From Phorcus lineatus (taxonomy: Eukaryota; Mollusca; Gastropoda; Trochida; Trochidae): a stretch of DNA of 64,000 bases. Positions within the stretch are counted from its first letter, which is position 1; the number at the start of each line of letters is the position of its first letter. Of this stretch, positions 35,200 to 46,908 are shown piece after piece. A program made the translations under genes and the position numbers. The stretch covers positions 32,238,054 through 32,302,053 of the forward strand of contig OV121094.1 in assembly GCA_921293015.1 (NCBI GenBank). The letters run 5' to 3'. The notes under the pieces were generated by a model. The model was given only the letters and a program-made list of their open reading frames with translations, searched no databases and was not told the origin of the DNA.

Positions 35200-36380
35200 T
35201 CTTGTAATAACAAATAGTTGCAATCACAAATCACCGGTAGACAAGTCATGCATGTAAGCCATTAATAAAAACTTTAACGTGCTTGAAAGCACGTCTTTCC
35301 AGTACAAGATGTATATTTGTCACACATGTTACAATTTTGAGTAATAAATATTTCTTATTGCTTCATTCGTTTATTCATGCTTTCATGTAAGGGGACCATA
35401 AAATACAATTGATTTGTCCACATCGAAGATGTTCTGAGTGCGTGTTTATTGTGAGGGGGTTTTATATATCACATAAGATGATCGTGAAATTTGCAAAATA
35501 AAAGTCGGTGGTAAGAAGTACAACAATATCGACAATATGTCATGGTCTTCTTCATGTTATTCCATTGTAGTATTCTCTAAAAGTCTCGACGATTGCCCAA
35601 GGGCCATATAGTCCAGTTGCCAAAACCAATACGTTTCAGAACCTTGCAATACAAAGTATTTTGCTTTTTCTATATCTTCGATATATACTCTACCATCTTC
35701 AATCTGAATGATGCCACTCTCTCATCATTGGTCAATCCGCATAATATGATATAAAGACCGCCATTATGAAATGTTCACCGATATCTCAGTAACTAATCAT
35801 GTTACCACAATAATGATCGTGTCTTTCCCCAGGTTCGAGATAAAGAATAAGAGAAATCCATTTCAGTTAAGCAAAATTTTGGCCTGAGTAAGGATAAAAC
35901 TAATTACCCGATCGGTTTGAAGAGGACTTTTTAGATCAAATGGCTAACCATACGTTTATCTACATTAACATCTAAAAGCTTTTTTGATGTTTGCCTGACC
36001 TGATTTGTTAAGTTACTTTTGCACTAATGAATAAATAAAGTACACGCAAAATGTCTGCACAGATCTGAGGTTCCGTCATTCAACAAAATTCACTGCGATA
36101 CATCGGTAACAAGCGAATTTTGTAATCGAGGTTCTCAAAAAGGGCGAACCAATCGCATGGACCCAAGGTTAGAAGTGCCGAGCCTGCTCTCTTTTCATTG
36201 GCTGCTGTCCGCGCCTGCGCGACACGGAATAGGTGCGTTATTTTCAAGTCGTAATAAAGGGCATCGTAACGTATAATATTACAGCTTGTTGAAACTAGAT
36301 TGTGATAATGATATGATAATAAAAAAGTTAAGTCTCGTTGAATACCATTAAACAAATCTGTAAACCGTCACAATTTATAA
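35200..36380. other. No confident gene
   Basis: Mostly AT-rich. A 90-bp GC-richer patch at 36140-36230 contains CCAAT-type motifs in both orientations, and the minus frame over it (36080-36355) has no recognised domain. Confidence 0.35.
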
Positions 36381-36720
36381 CGCTTATAGTTACTGAGATA
36401 TTGACAAATGCCAGATTTCATTGGTGCAATCTTTACTGAAATAACTAAATTTGATTCTTTATCACTTAAAACTCATGGATGGAAGCTAACAATAATTGAT
36501 ATCATGTATAGTCACTTAGATATTGACAAAAACCAGATTTTCAATAATGGCTGACTAAATGTGCTTATTCAGCACATAATATATGTGTAATCGTTACTGA
36601 AATGGTTTACTCTGCGTCTTCATCCCTCAAAACATGAGATAGACACCCAGCGTTACTGTAATTACATGAAAAGTTATTGACAAAAACAATATTTTCAATA
36701 ACAGTGGTCTCATTTTGCAC
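36380..36720. repeat. Degenerate tandem repeat, about 130-140 bp x 3
   Basis: Units share GATATTGACAAAnnCCAGATTT (36399, 36517 and weaker at 36676) and a TTACTGAAAT block. Non-coding. Confidence 0.5.
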
Positions 36721-37154
36721 ATTGTGTGGATTGCCAAATTATGACAAGGGTTAGAATTCAGAATCTTCCAAGGTACACCTACACGTATGGAAAAAAAAAT
36801 TTATTGACTGCACTGAACGGTTGTCGTCCCCTGCCACCAAACTAATATGATAAAAGGTTAAACTAAATTTTTCAAGAGTGTTTCGCCTCTGCATGACGAA
36901 TATATTTTGCTAGAAAATTCCCACTGACGCTGCGCTTAGGTGTGAAATCTTTAGGGTTTTCGTTTGAACTATCAAACCATTGGTGGCAGAAAAATGTATT
37001 TCATTTTCTAGATGTATGGTATAGAATAAATGGTAAAAGTACTTTATCATATATTATTATATACATGTTATGTTCGGAATTTGTTTGTTTCATATAGCAC
37101 AACTGATAAAAAATAATCAATCAATAAATTCTTTTACAAGAGACTTATATTCGA

Positions 37155-37465
37155 GACTTAGTCCGAGTTTATTCTTAACTTAGTCTGAGTTAATTCTTAA
37201 CTTAGTCTGAGTTAATTCTTAACTTAATCTGAGTTAATTCTTAACTTAATCTGAGTTAATTCTTAACTTAATCTGAGTTAATTCTTAACTTAATCTGAGT
37301 TAATTCTTAACTTAATCTGAGTTAATTCTTAACTTAATCTGAGTTCATTCTTAACCTAGTCTGAGTTCATTCTTAACTTAGTCCGAGTTAATTCTTAACT
37401 TAGTCCGAGTTAATTCTTAACTTAGTCCGAGTTAATTCTTAACTTAGTCTGAGTTAATTCTCAAG
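37155..37465. repeat. 22-bp tandem array, 14 copies
   Basis: Units of CTTAGTCTGAGTTAATTCTT plus AA occur with two main variants (TAGTC and TAATC). The TAATC variants are clustered in the centre. It is preceded by an imperfect copy at 37147. Confidence 0.95.
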
Positions 37466-37469
37466 AAAT

Positions 37470-39944
37470 GTATGAAAGGTAAATAGAGTATCAAGAATGT
37501 TATGTTGGTTAAGCAGAATAGAATTATGACTACATTGCTTGTACCTCAGGCCGAAGGTCCGGGAACAAATCCCTGTGGAGAAACAAAAAGTGTAAAATAT
37601 GTAACAGGGATCCCACACTCTGTCCCCAGGCAGGGTATATCCACTTCCACCCGGTCTATTTAAAATTGTACCTGGAAGCTTTTAGCAAGTACATGAGGTA
37701 GAGGGCCGTGAAAGAGGAGAAAATGATTAATAATATTCTTATAATATAATTTTCACGTTGGAAATTAACATAATGCGTACAGATTCTTGGTGTTGCATGA
37801 ATAATTCTAATTTTTCAAATCATTTTATAATTTAATCATTAGAGGTATGGGAGAAGCCTAGCATTGCCCAAATGTACGTGTTACTTTCGATTTAGAGAAC
37901 TGCTTCTTTCGATTACAAGGCATTTTCTTGCGTTTGGTATCATTTACTATCGGTTGGAAACATCACTTTACCTATCTCATAAAATGTGTCAGTGCCCATT
38001 TCAACAGTTTGGTCTGTAATGCATAAAGATTTTTGCTTTGAAATTTGTTTTTATGTATCAAAATTAGTAATTTACAAATAACTGATTAATAAGGATTCAA
38101 TTTTATTCTTTCCCTTCAGTTTAGGTTTAAGTCAAGATCAATAAATGATATTAAAAGTGAACAATATTTCAAGAATAGAATTTTTCAATATCAGATGGCA
38201 CTTACAGCCTAAGATTTAAAAATTTGGCTGATACATAAATGATAAAATAAAAAAAGTTTTATCAATTAATTAAGTTTTCAATTTTTCAGTTTCATGCATG
38301 AATAATTTATCTATGTTTCTATTGATTATCTATTGGTTTAAGTATAAATCTCTGTAATAATTCAATTTGACCATTAGATAAAGCTTTGTGTATAAAGTAC
38401 GTTTAACATGATTTTAAGTTATCATTTATTTGGTAATGTTACAATAATAAAATTTACGAATTTTACAACTATCCATCGAAAGTATGCATCAAAAGTAGGC
38501 TCAGAGTGCATATGATATCCATTTTAAAAAAACGCTTCCTCAAAATTAAAAAAATCTTTGGCAATGTAGGTACAACAGTGTGTCAGTATGGTACAGGGTC
38601 GTTGCACTTAACATCGCTTTACACTAATGTCATTCTTTCTTCAAATTTTATATTGCACTTAAAGACCACTTTAGTGAGTTAAGGTTACCTTTTAGGTTTG
38701 TGTAACGGGGCTCTGTAACATACAAAGGGAGCGTCATACAACATACAAAAGCGACATTATGTACTGACGTCACAGCAAGGTTACCCGTAAAAGCTAGGTA
38801 AATAGATTACAGGTTTTCCATATCTACATCTTTACATTCACTACATGGAATGTTTGAATTTGTTTACTCTCTTACTTGTTGCGATTTCCTTTCAAATGGA
38901 TTATGATAATCCAATAGCCAGTTAGTTATCGTAAAAGGTTGTATCAATGGCCCTATGAACGTGATTGAATTAGCCAGTTGTTAGGGAACTATTGATTGAA
39001 AACGATTTCCGTGTAGCTATCAATTACTATCTATTCTGACTCTTTTAGTATACGATATATTCATGTTATTCAGTTGTTTATAAAACATATTTGTTTCTTA
39101 AGAAAATTTCATTCCTTCTTATAAAGAAAGTAGGCCTATTTAATATAATGCTTTTGTAGAATCGGTATATCAGTTTGAACTTTATGTCAAATAGTTTGGA
39201 TTTTTTTTAAATATTTTAAGGGGTTTACTTTTAGACTTATATTTTGATTATCCGTTTTTAGATATTTAGGCGTATAAACAATGAGTTAATATCGTACTTG
39301 ACAAGAAGTAAATGTTGTCCATGTGATTTGCTACTTTGAAACGATGACTCAAAAATGTTATTCACGTTTATCATGAAAATTACGTACTACAAGTTTGAGC
39401 TGTAATAAGTACAAATAAGATTAAACTTTGATATGACTTATCAGCTTACATATTTTTGGTTAAGATCCTTATAGCAATTCCAATCATTTGTTATACACAT
39501 TAAACCGGATTGGTACCAAAATGTTGTTATGTTTAAGATAGAGAATTTTATTATCAAAAATCTCGATTTTTAAAACCTTTTAGATATTTGATCGAATTTT
39601 CGTAATAAAATGAGGATGTCAGGTTGTGATTCAGTAAAGTTCAATGAAGAGGTTGATTTACTGTTTAGATATGACGTAAAATTCTATAGAATTTAGTAAA
39701 TATGTATTTAAAAAAGTAGAATGTTGCGGAACCAAATTCATATTTTCATTAATTTTTTCTTTAAACGGCATGATCATCGCTAAATTCAGTAAATGTCATT
39801 ACGAAGTGTAATGTACATTTCACCAAAAACTTCAGTCATTTCTTCTAATTTCTGTCATATTTCTAATTTCATTTGTCAGTACTTATGCTTGAATGCCTCC
39901 TGAATAAACAACAATTATAAGATGCTAGTGATGTATGAAGAATG
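37470..39944. other. No gene seen
   Basis: 2.5 kb of AT-rich sequence with no supported open frame or repeat. A short GC-rich patch at 37545-37650 holds no recognised feature. Confidence 0.45.
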
Positions 39945-39948
39945 TTAA

Positions 39949-40570
39949 ACGCACTAGTGCACGCCAATATTTCGTAAACACAACGAATGCACAGATACTG
40001 CATATCTATCGATATTACTCACTATCCTCACTCAAGTAATCTACCTCGTAAGTTATTTAACAAATATTTACGTATTCAGATAGTAAATTGGATTTTTAAA
40101 GGCCAGAAGTATTTAATGTTAGGTTACATTAAATCAGCATGAACTACGATATCGGAAATTTTAAGATGTTGCTCATAACCAAAAAAGCGGAAACAGCAGC
40201 CGCTATGGTCAATCTAAGAACAATGCTAATACTGTGTAATTAAATCGGTTAATTCACAGCATTGCTTTCATAAAACATATTTCATGATTTGTTCTCAGTT
40301 CAGAGTTTAGGTTAATTCAATAGCTGCACACAATACGAGTTCAGCCGTTTCAAAGTGTCAATAATTTATCCGTTTTGTGCACATCTAACCATAGATTTTT
40401 TATATGTCCAAGCCGACAGCGGCTGTCTTAACGTTTTCATTGTTGATTGCAGGTCAATTGTAAAGAATGTTTAGTATTTCACTGCATCAATAGAAAGTTT
40501 AAGTAAATGCACAAATCCTCGTAAGCCTTAAAATAGCCAATTTAAACCGTAAAAGCGTGCACTAGTGCCT
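39949..40570 (+). mobile_element. TTAA MITE, family B, complete copy
   Basis: A 622-bp element with 16-bp terminal inverted repeats, ACGCACTAGTGCACGC at the left and the complement of AGGCACTAGTGCACGC at the right. TTAA lies directly outside both ends (39945-39948 and 40571-40574). There is no open frame. Diverged relatives lie at 5360, 21036, 21757 and 41705. It shares the TTAA target with family A but not its sequence. Confidence 0.75.
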
Positions 40571-40574
40571 TTAA

Positions 40575-41384
40575 GCATATGTCAGCATCAGCAATGATAT
40601 AAAGACAGGACAAACTGGCTATGTTGTTGTTGAACTTATTACACTTAAAAGATACTTTTTACCTAATGGAATATACCGTTATGACCCCAAGGTAAATCGT
40701 ATTCAATGGAAGTTCCACCTGCAAATCCTTTACATCTTTGGCATGGCCCTCGTAAAGATATCTATACCTTTCAAATGCACTGACCTTTGAAATCCGATCA
40801 TTTATAAGTTTAATTCTTGCATTGATAATTCAAATACCTATCCCAAGTATACGTGTTCATATTTGGATCTGCATTAGTGAATAACATTATGGTTATTGCA
40901 ATTGAATGCTTTTAACAGAGTCATAGTGGTTCTATAGAAGAGAGGCACGTGTATACAACATTAACGGTCCAGGCCATTACAAAGCACCATGTCATTGTGG
41001 CTGTTTCCCAAAGGCCATGAGTCAAATCCAGCATGAACGTGTATAATATTTGTTCCTCATTTTGTTAAAAGCTTTTACAAAATGATAAGACCTTTTGGTA
41101 CTGAGATAGTTTAGTAAGTATAACATTAGACGTTGTTCCATTGCCCTAGTGCCATCATGTCTATTCGATCGCCTCAAAAAGGTCTTGTGTTAATCCACCA
41201 CATAACCTATCACCTACTTTTATTTCCTGTCGGAATTACTTATTTCTCTATTGAACTCTTATTTATGTGGTCATAAATCGCAGTGACTCTTATTCACTGG
41301 CAAAATATTATATATGTCAAATTGTCCAATGCTATTTAAGTACAGAATCGTGTGAACAATTACTTCTGAAGTCTGAAACTTTTT
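40575..41384. other. No gene seen
   Basis: AT-rich sequence without a supported feature. Confidence 0.45.
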
Positions 41385-41665
41385 AATTACAGGATCGTTT
41401 GATCCTTAGTTCTGAGGTCCATTACTATTTCATTTGGGGATCGCTTGATCTTTTAAGTCTAAGGTCAAATACTATTCCATTAAAGGATTGTTTTATAATC
41501 TTGGTCAGAGGTCTATTTCTATTTCAATACAGGGTCGATCTTTCAGGTCCAAGGTCCATTACTATTTCATTATTGGGTGGTTTGATCTTTCAGGTCCAAG
41601 GTCCATTACTATTTCATTACGGGATGGTTTGATCTTTCAGGTCTGGAGTCCATATATATATTTTA
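41385..41665. repeat. About 47-bp tandem repeat, 6 copies
   Basis: Units of GGTCCATTACTATTTCATTA followed by CGGGATGGTTTGATCTTTCA are diverged at the left and nearly identical at 41535-41660. The overlapping plus frames repeat in step and are artefacts. Confidence 0.85.
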
Positions 41666-41704
41666 CAAGGAATATTTCATCATTTTCTCAATTAAGAGAT
41701 TGAG

Positions 41705-41985
41705 ATATATTAAAATTGTGCACGCATTTCTATATCAGCCATTTTCAACAAACAAGATTTCCTTTTTTGTGCCCAACCGACTGTTACTATTTATTATATC
41801 CCTTAGTGTCTTCGGCCAACGTACTTTTGATATTAATGATTTTAGGTCAATTGTAGAGAATGATAAGTATAATATAATTTATTGCAATTTATAATAATGG
41901 TTAAGATAGCTTAAGTGAAAGCATATGTCCCAGCCGTTCCAAATTAGCCAAAATGAGTGCAAAAAGGTGGAACTGCCATAGTGTC
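41705..41985 (+). mobile_element. TTAA MITE, family B, 3' fragment
   Basis: This carries family B landmarks TTGTGCCCAACCGACTG, GATTTTAGGTCAATTGTAGAGAATG, CCAAATTAGCCAAAATGAGTGC and a decayed right terminus (GGAACTGCCATAGTG). No clean TIR or TTAA remains. Confidence 0.45.
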
Positions 41986-41989
41986 TATA

Positions 41990-43084
41990 CAGCTGCGTAC
42001 CGAAAGTTTGTTCACTTACCGCTGAATCGTAGTGGAAATATCACGTAATTTTGGTCTCGTTTCAACATCAATGGAATAACTTCAGAGAGACTGACAATGG
42101 ATCACCCACTGTCCATGTGTGAAATAGCCATTCTTGAACTCATTTCGGCATCGTCTTGTTACTCGTGCAAAAATTCGAATTTTGGCATATTGATATAGAC
42201 ATAAGGGGTCACATTTTCGAAATTTCGATTTCGTTAAATGTCGAATAAAATGTTCCATATGGACCCTCTGAGATTAAAACCAATATAATCACATTGACTT
42301 AGTGCTAAGGAACAAACGTGACTATTTGTTTAAGAAGTTGATAACTTATAAAGGATTTTATGGATAAAAATAGAAATTAGTGTCTTCGGAATTTTGACCC
42401 CTGGTCACTTCAATGACCTGCCAAAACTGTTACGGGTAATTGTGGGGTACGATAAACCTTTGCCCTAAAGAAGAATGGATCTGCATATGTGTATTGAAAA
42501 TTCAATGTAATACGTTTCTTTTTCGCAACGCTACGATACCTCAAAGGGATCTCAAATTACATGATGTTTGCACTAGTATATTCAGGAATGTGAACAAACT
42601 TTTGGCACGCAGCAAATCCCTTTAACAATGACGTATGGTTAATGAAAACGCCTGCATAAACATATTAACTTTCTGAAGATGACTTGTTTTTGCCTCCGTA
42701 TTATTATATGATTTATATTCAAATTACTAACGCTTGGAATATTTAGTTTTATTTATCAAACAAGAAGGATCTCATTCATTCCATTTTCAACAAAATTGAA
42801 ATTCAATTAGCTTGGACAGTACGTTATTTGAATGAATAATGTAAAATTTATTTAGCTGTGTATATGATAAAAGGACCTCTATGCATGTTTATTTGAAACT
42901 GTTGGCCCATATCAATACAATTGGCTGTGCATGCAGGGTACTTATATCAAGAGAATAGTTTGTTTTTTTCTTTTAACGCAAGAACGAGTTTTATGTAAGC
43001 TTTGCTTTAAGGGATTGTGTGATATGTTATCAAAATATCGTGTTATTTTGTAATGGCGTCTGTCACTCGTCTGACTGTATATGG
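41990..43084. other. No gene seen
   Basis: AT-rich sequence. The small frame at 42440-42625 shows no domain. Confidence 0.4.
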
Positions 43085-43088
43085 TTAA

Positions 43089-43556
43089 AGAGCAACTCCG
43101 TGAGTTGTTGGAGTCATGTATGGCAAACTTAATCAATGGTGTAATTTGATCGCGAAGTATCGACTTTTATCAAAAAGACACATTTTAAAGCTTATTGGTT
43201 TTCTACAGTGACAATATGAAGATAGAAAGTCGCAATTATGATCGAAAACCGGACAGCGGCGCTCGTTAAATAATCAAACGTAATTTTGGAGACTTATCTA
43301 AAACAGCCAGGAGGGCAGTTAGTAGTTGATATCGTTTGTTAGTTTATAAAACTAGTAACCATGTATATTGGACGTGATATCTACACCGTTGTGCATTTAT
43401 AAGGATGTTCTTATATTTTCATGGAAACCAGTATTTGTCATATATATGTCTTTTGGACATGAAAAGTTAAGACGTTTTGATTTTAAATCACCACATATGA
43501 CATTTAGGTTCGTATCAAAGGTAAATAATATGTTATGAAAGTCACGGATTGGCTCT
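43089..43556 (+). mobile_element. TTAA-flanked MITE, family A, copy 3
   Basis: A 468-bp element between TTAA sites 43085-43088 and 43557-43560. The ends AGAGCAACTCCGTGA and TCACGGATTGGCTCT are slightly diverged. The interior is closest to copy 4 at 45247, sharing GACAGCGGCGCTCGTTAAAT. Confidence 0.8.
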
Positions 43557-43564
43557 TTAAAGTT

Positions 43565-45242
43565 TCAGATTAGAATAAATCCCGATAATCTTAAAACGCA
43601 GGTCAGATTTCTTCCTAAGATATATATTCTTTGCAACAAGCTTTGTGGCACGTGAATGTTATGTAACACGTGAATATAATACAGCAACGTAGGTTCTGAT
43701 TGTTTAAAAATTTATAAGCACGTGAATTTCGTGCAACTCAAGGATGTAGAAGGAAACATAGCACGTGCAGCTCGTGGTTTTCTCGCAATGGATAATGGTA
43801 ATATGCCCCTTTGAACATATGATGTTATTTATGTGTCTGGATAATGAAAATCTCGAGTTTTTTTCTGCATTATCGACTACTTGGTATTTTGTCTACAGAA
43901 GCGTATCTTATCAACCCAAATTTACAACTGAGGACAAAACAGCACATTGGATTCGAATTACACCCAAAAAAGATATATTTTATTCTGGTGTAAGAAAAAG
44001 GCAAAAGGGTGTTTAGTTTAAAAGCCAATTACGTTCTAAAGATATAAGAAAAATACATTGTAACGGCAACGCAAATTATTTTTAATCCCACGCTTATTTG
44101 AACGCTTTGTGATTGTTCGGATTCGAAAAGTCCATTTGCGATGCAATTTTGCGAAAAATGATGAACAGTAATTGAATGCATTATGGAGGGCACGAATGAA
44201 TAGATTTCAACAAATTGTATACTACATAACCGTAAGCTTTTAAGTATGAACTTATATCCTGCACTAGTGTGTAATCGGGTATGGCTTAAGCATGTTGGTT
44301 TTTTTTGTGTGATAAGGAATTACTGTCAGGTTATACAGTGTGAATTGACAAAATATTTTATATATATGTACATAAAAAGCGCAGGTGTTCTGTTTTTGTT
44401 GTATGTCGATAATATCACTTCAATATTGACGTATATGTCTAACTATGAAATCTTTGCAATATTGCAGATACATATGAGTATTTAGATGGATGATATTTTT
44501 TTAATTCAAGCTTAAATCGAACACATGTAAGTTCTACGTGCGATATTCGACTTATATATTCAAATGTAACAGCCGACTACGAGGGCATAGAATGACATAT
44601 GTGACCTACAGCTTCATCAGTGCCTACCATTTGGCAGATTTTTCTCATATAAGTACCTGAAAACTGAGTTATTAAACAAAATTCTAAACTAAATCACAAA
44701 AAACAAACTTTGTTCTCGCAGAGAAATTTGTTCATTTCCTTCTGTAACTAATGCCAGTCGTATACGTTCCGACGTTATGTAACACAAACTCCGTTTCACT
44801 TTGTTTCTACGTGTTTATTTCGGAACCGCGCTACAATAACACTCTTCGTCGCTTAGAGGGAAGGATTGAGTGATTTAAAAATATATATAGATATTCTGTC
44901 GTCAAATATTCATGAAACGATGAAAACGGCATGTTCTTTACATTTAACAAATAAGTCGGTCTTGAACACCGTTTTACATGATATATTCACTATATTTGAG
45001 AGTGACAACACATATCTTTGTTAAACAGCTGTATGCTATCCATGCATGCGGTGTTTTCACGTTGAACCTTGCAGATAGTTTATGGTGCAATATTTTGCCG
45101 CTTAGTGAACCTGCCGGGAGCCCAAGTAGAGCTCGTGTTAGGACAGAGGGTAGAATATCAAAAACGGAGCTACATCTGTTCGGGAAGAATGTGCAGCTTA
45201 ATACGTTTGAGATAAAATGACATGGGAAAAAGACGCTGTACC
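43565..45242. other. No confident gene; E-box cluster
   Basis: Several short frames without domains. CACGTG occurs four times between 43649 and 43765. The segment 45040-45200 is GC-richer, with open frames on both strands and no recognised motif. Confidence 0.35.
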
Positions 45243-45246
45243 TTAA

Positions 45247-45722
45247 AGAGCCAATCTGTGAGTTGTTGGAGTCATGTATGGCAAACTTAATCAATGGTGT
45301 AATTTGATCGCGAAGTATCGACTTTTACCAAAAAGACACATTTTAAAGCTTCTTGGTTTTCTACAGTGACAATATGAAGATAGAAAGTCGCAATTATGAT
45401 CGAAAACCGGACAGCGGCGCTCGTTAAATAGTCAAACGTAATTGTTGAGACTTATCTAAAACAGCCAGGGGGGCAGTTAGTAGTTGATACCGTTTGTTAG
45501 TTTATAAAACTAGTAACCATGTATTTTGGACGTGATATCTACACCGTTGTGCATTTATAAGACTGCTTTTAGATTTTCATAGAAAATCAGTGTTTTATAT
45601 ATATATATATATATGTCTTTTGGATATGAAAAGTTAAGATGTTTCGATTTCATATCACCACATATGACATTAAGGTTCGTATCAAAGGTAAATAAAATGT
45701 TATGAAAATCACGAGTGGCTCT
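45247..45722 (+). mobile_element. TTAA-flanked MITE, family A, copy 4
   Basis: A 476-bp element between TTAA sites 45243-45246 and 45723-45726. It contains an internal (AT)n expansion at about 45595-45614 that the other copies lack. A short extra piece of the same right terminus (ATCACGGAGTGTCTCTT) lies at 45785-45801. Confidence 0.8.
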
Positions 45723-45809
45723 TTAACTAATTTTGCAACGCTATAAAAAATAAAATACACATGGTATTTTAGCTATATCATAAAATCACGGAGTGTCTCT
45801 TCAAATGCG

Positions 45810-46685
45810 ACACTTATCGGAATGCATGGCATGTTTTCATCCAAATTGATTGGTTACATATAAGGAGCTTCAATATGTGCGTTAGTGCAATTTCGATTTG
45901 ACGACAGTAAGTTCGAAAGGGGCGTTAATCCCTAAATCATGCCAACTGCTTCTAAGAGCCTAACATTGAATTTATGTAACTTTTAGAACTTGTAATTGAA
46001 TCAATTTCTTTATCTAAGCGACTTCAAAAGTCAGAGTGTCACATAACAGGAAGTTGAAGTGTCAATACGGGTGTCATTTGTTACGCTAAAATGAAAAAGG
46101 ATTATATGCGGATAGATAAAATCTAGTCACGTAGTGGGTAACTACAAAAGCGACTAGGTTACATGTACTTCACTTAAACGATACCTTTCAAAAGCCTGTC
46201 GGTCGTGAAAAGAAAGATAGGGAATGCCTGCAAAAGAGTTTATAAGAGAATTATTTAGTGAAAAAATTAATGTTATTAGTGTGCGCCTGTGTGTAACTTT
46301 GTGCGTTTAAGAACATAAACCTTTTTGGCTTTAAGTAAATTTTTAATAAATATTTTATTTTTGCTAAAAAATGATATTGATAAGAATGATGTATTTGCAC
46401 GAGCCGAAATCAAGAGCCATTAGGCATACAATTGACCGAGGACCTGTATCTCGGCTAAAACGATTTTAAAATTTAATTTCCAAAAGTACAAACCCCCATC
46501 CATTGAATCCGTCACTGGGCTTATGCATAGTTTGAGGATGAAAATCCTCTCACGCCCATTTCAATTGAGGCATAATTATTAAAAGTACAGTCTTCATGTA
46601 CAAAATACATTTTATGCAGATCAGCTTGAGTTGAAATCGTTTGAAGGTGGAAAAAATGTAACTCCCAAATTGTATATATCTTATA

Positions 46686-46688
<3 letters not shown>
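45810..46688. other. No gene seen
   Basis: AT-rich sequence without a supported feature. Confidence 0.4.
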
Positions 46689-46721
<33 letters not shown>

Positions 46722-46722
46722 A
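46689..46722. repeat. (AT)n microsatellite at the 3' end of the Penelope-like element
   Basis: AT dinucleotide run directly beside the element's 3' UTR. A second (AT)n tract borders its truncated 5' end at 48512-48565. Confidence 0.95.
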
Positions 46723-46758
46723 AAAATACGAAGTCAGAAGTAAAAACAATCCATTTTA

Positions 46759-46798
46759 ATGGCTAACGCTTTCAGCTCAACGAGCCTCTTCAGGCCAT
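46759..46798 (-). ncRNA. Minimal type I hammerhead ribozyme of the Penelope-like element
   Basis: A 40-nt segment reads in order: AUGGC (stem I, 5' strand), the catalytic CUGAAGA (consensus CUGANGA), GGCUC-GUU-GAGCU (stem II with a closing G-U pair), GAA, A-GCGU-U (one-pair stem III), A (cleavage-site H17) and GCCAU (stem I, 3' strand, five perfect pairs). Penelope-like elements are known to carry such hammerheads with very short stem III, thought to act best as dimers. It lies 110 nt 3' of the ORF. Cleavage itself is not shown by the sequence. Confidence 0.7.
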
Positions 46799-46908
46799 AC
46801 ATACAACGGATAATGCCTTGCCAAGCAACGTCATCGTGTACAACATGACGTCATTGCATTAATACGTCACAATATAGGTTACAATGGGATACATGTACAG
46901 CAAAACAT

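Noticed and set aside
36080-36355. 91-codon minus frame
   Set aside because: No domain, no ATG context or splice signals. The GC-rich patch with CCAAT motifs looks like a decayed repeat.
42942-45294. Two minus-strand frames with the same MIKFAIHDSNNS start
   Set aside because: The shared start is the MITE family A terminus. The frames diverge outside it.
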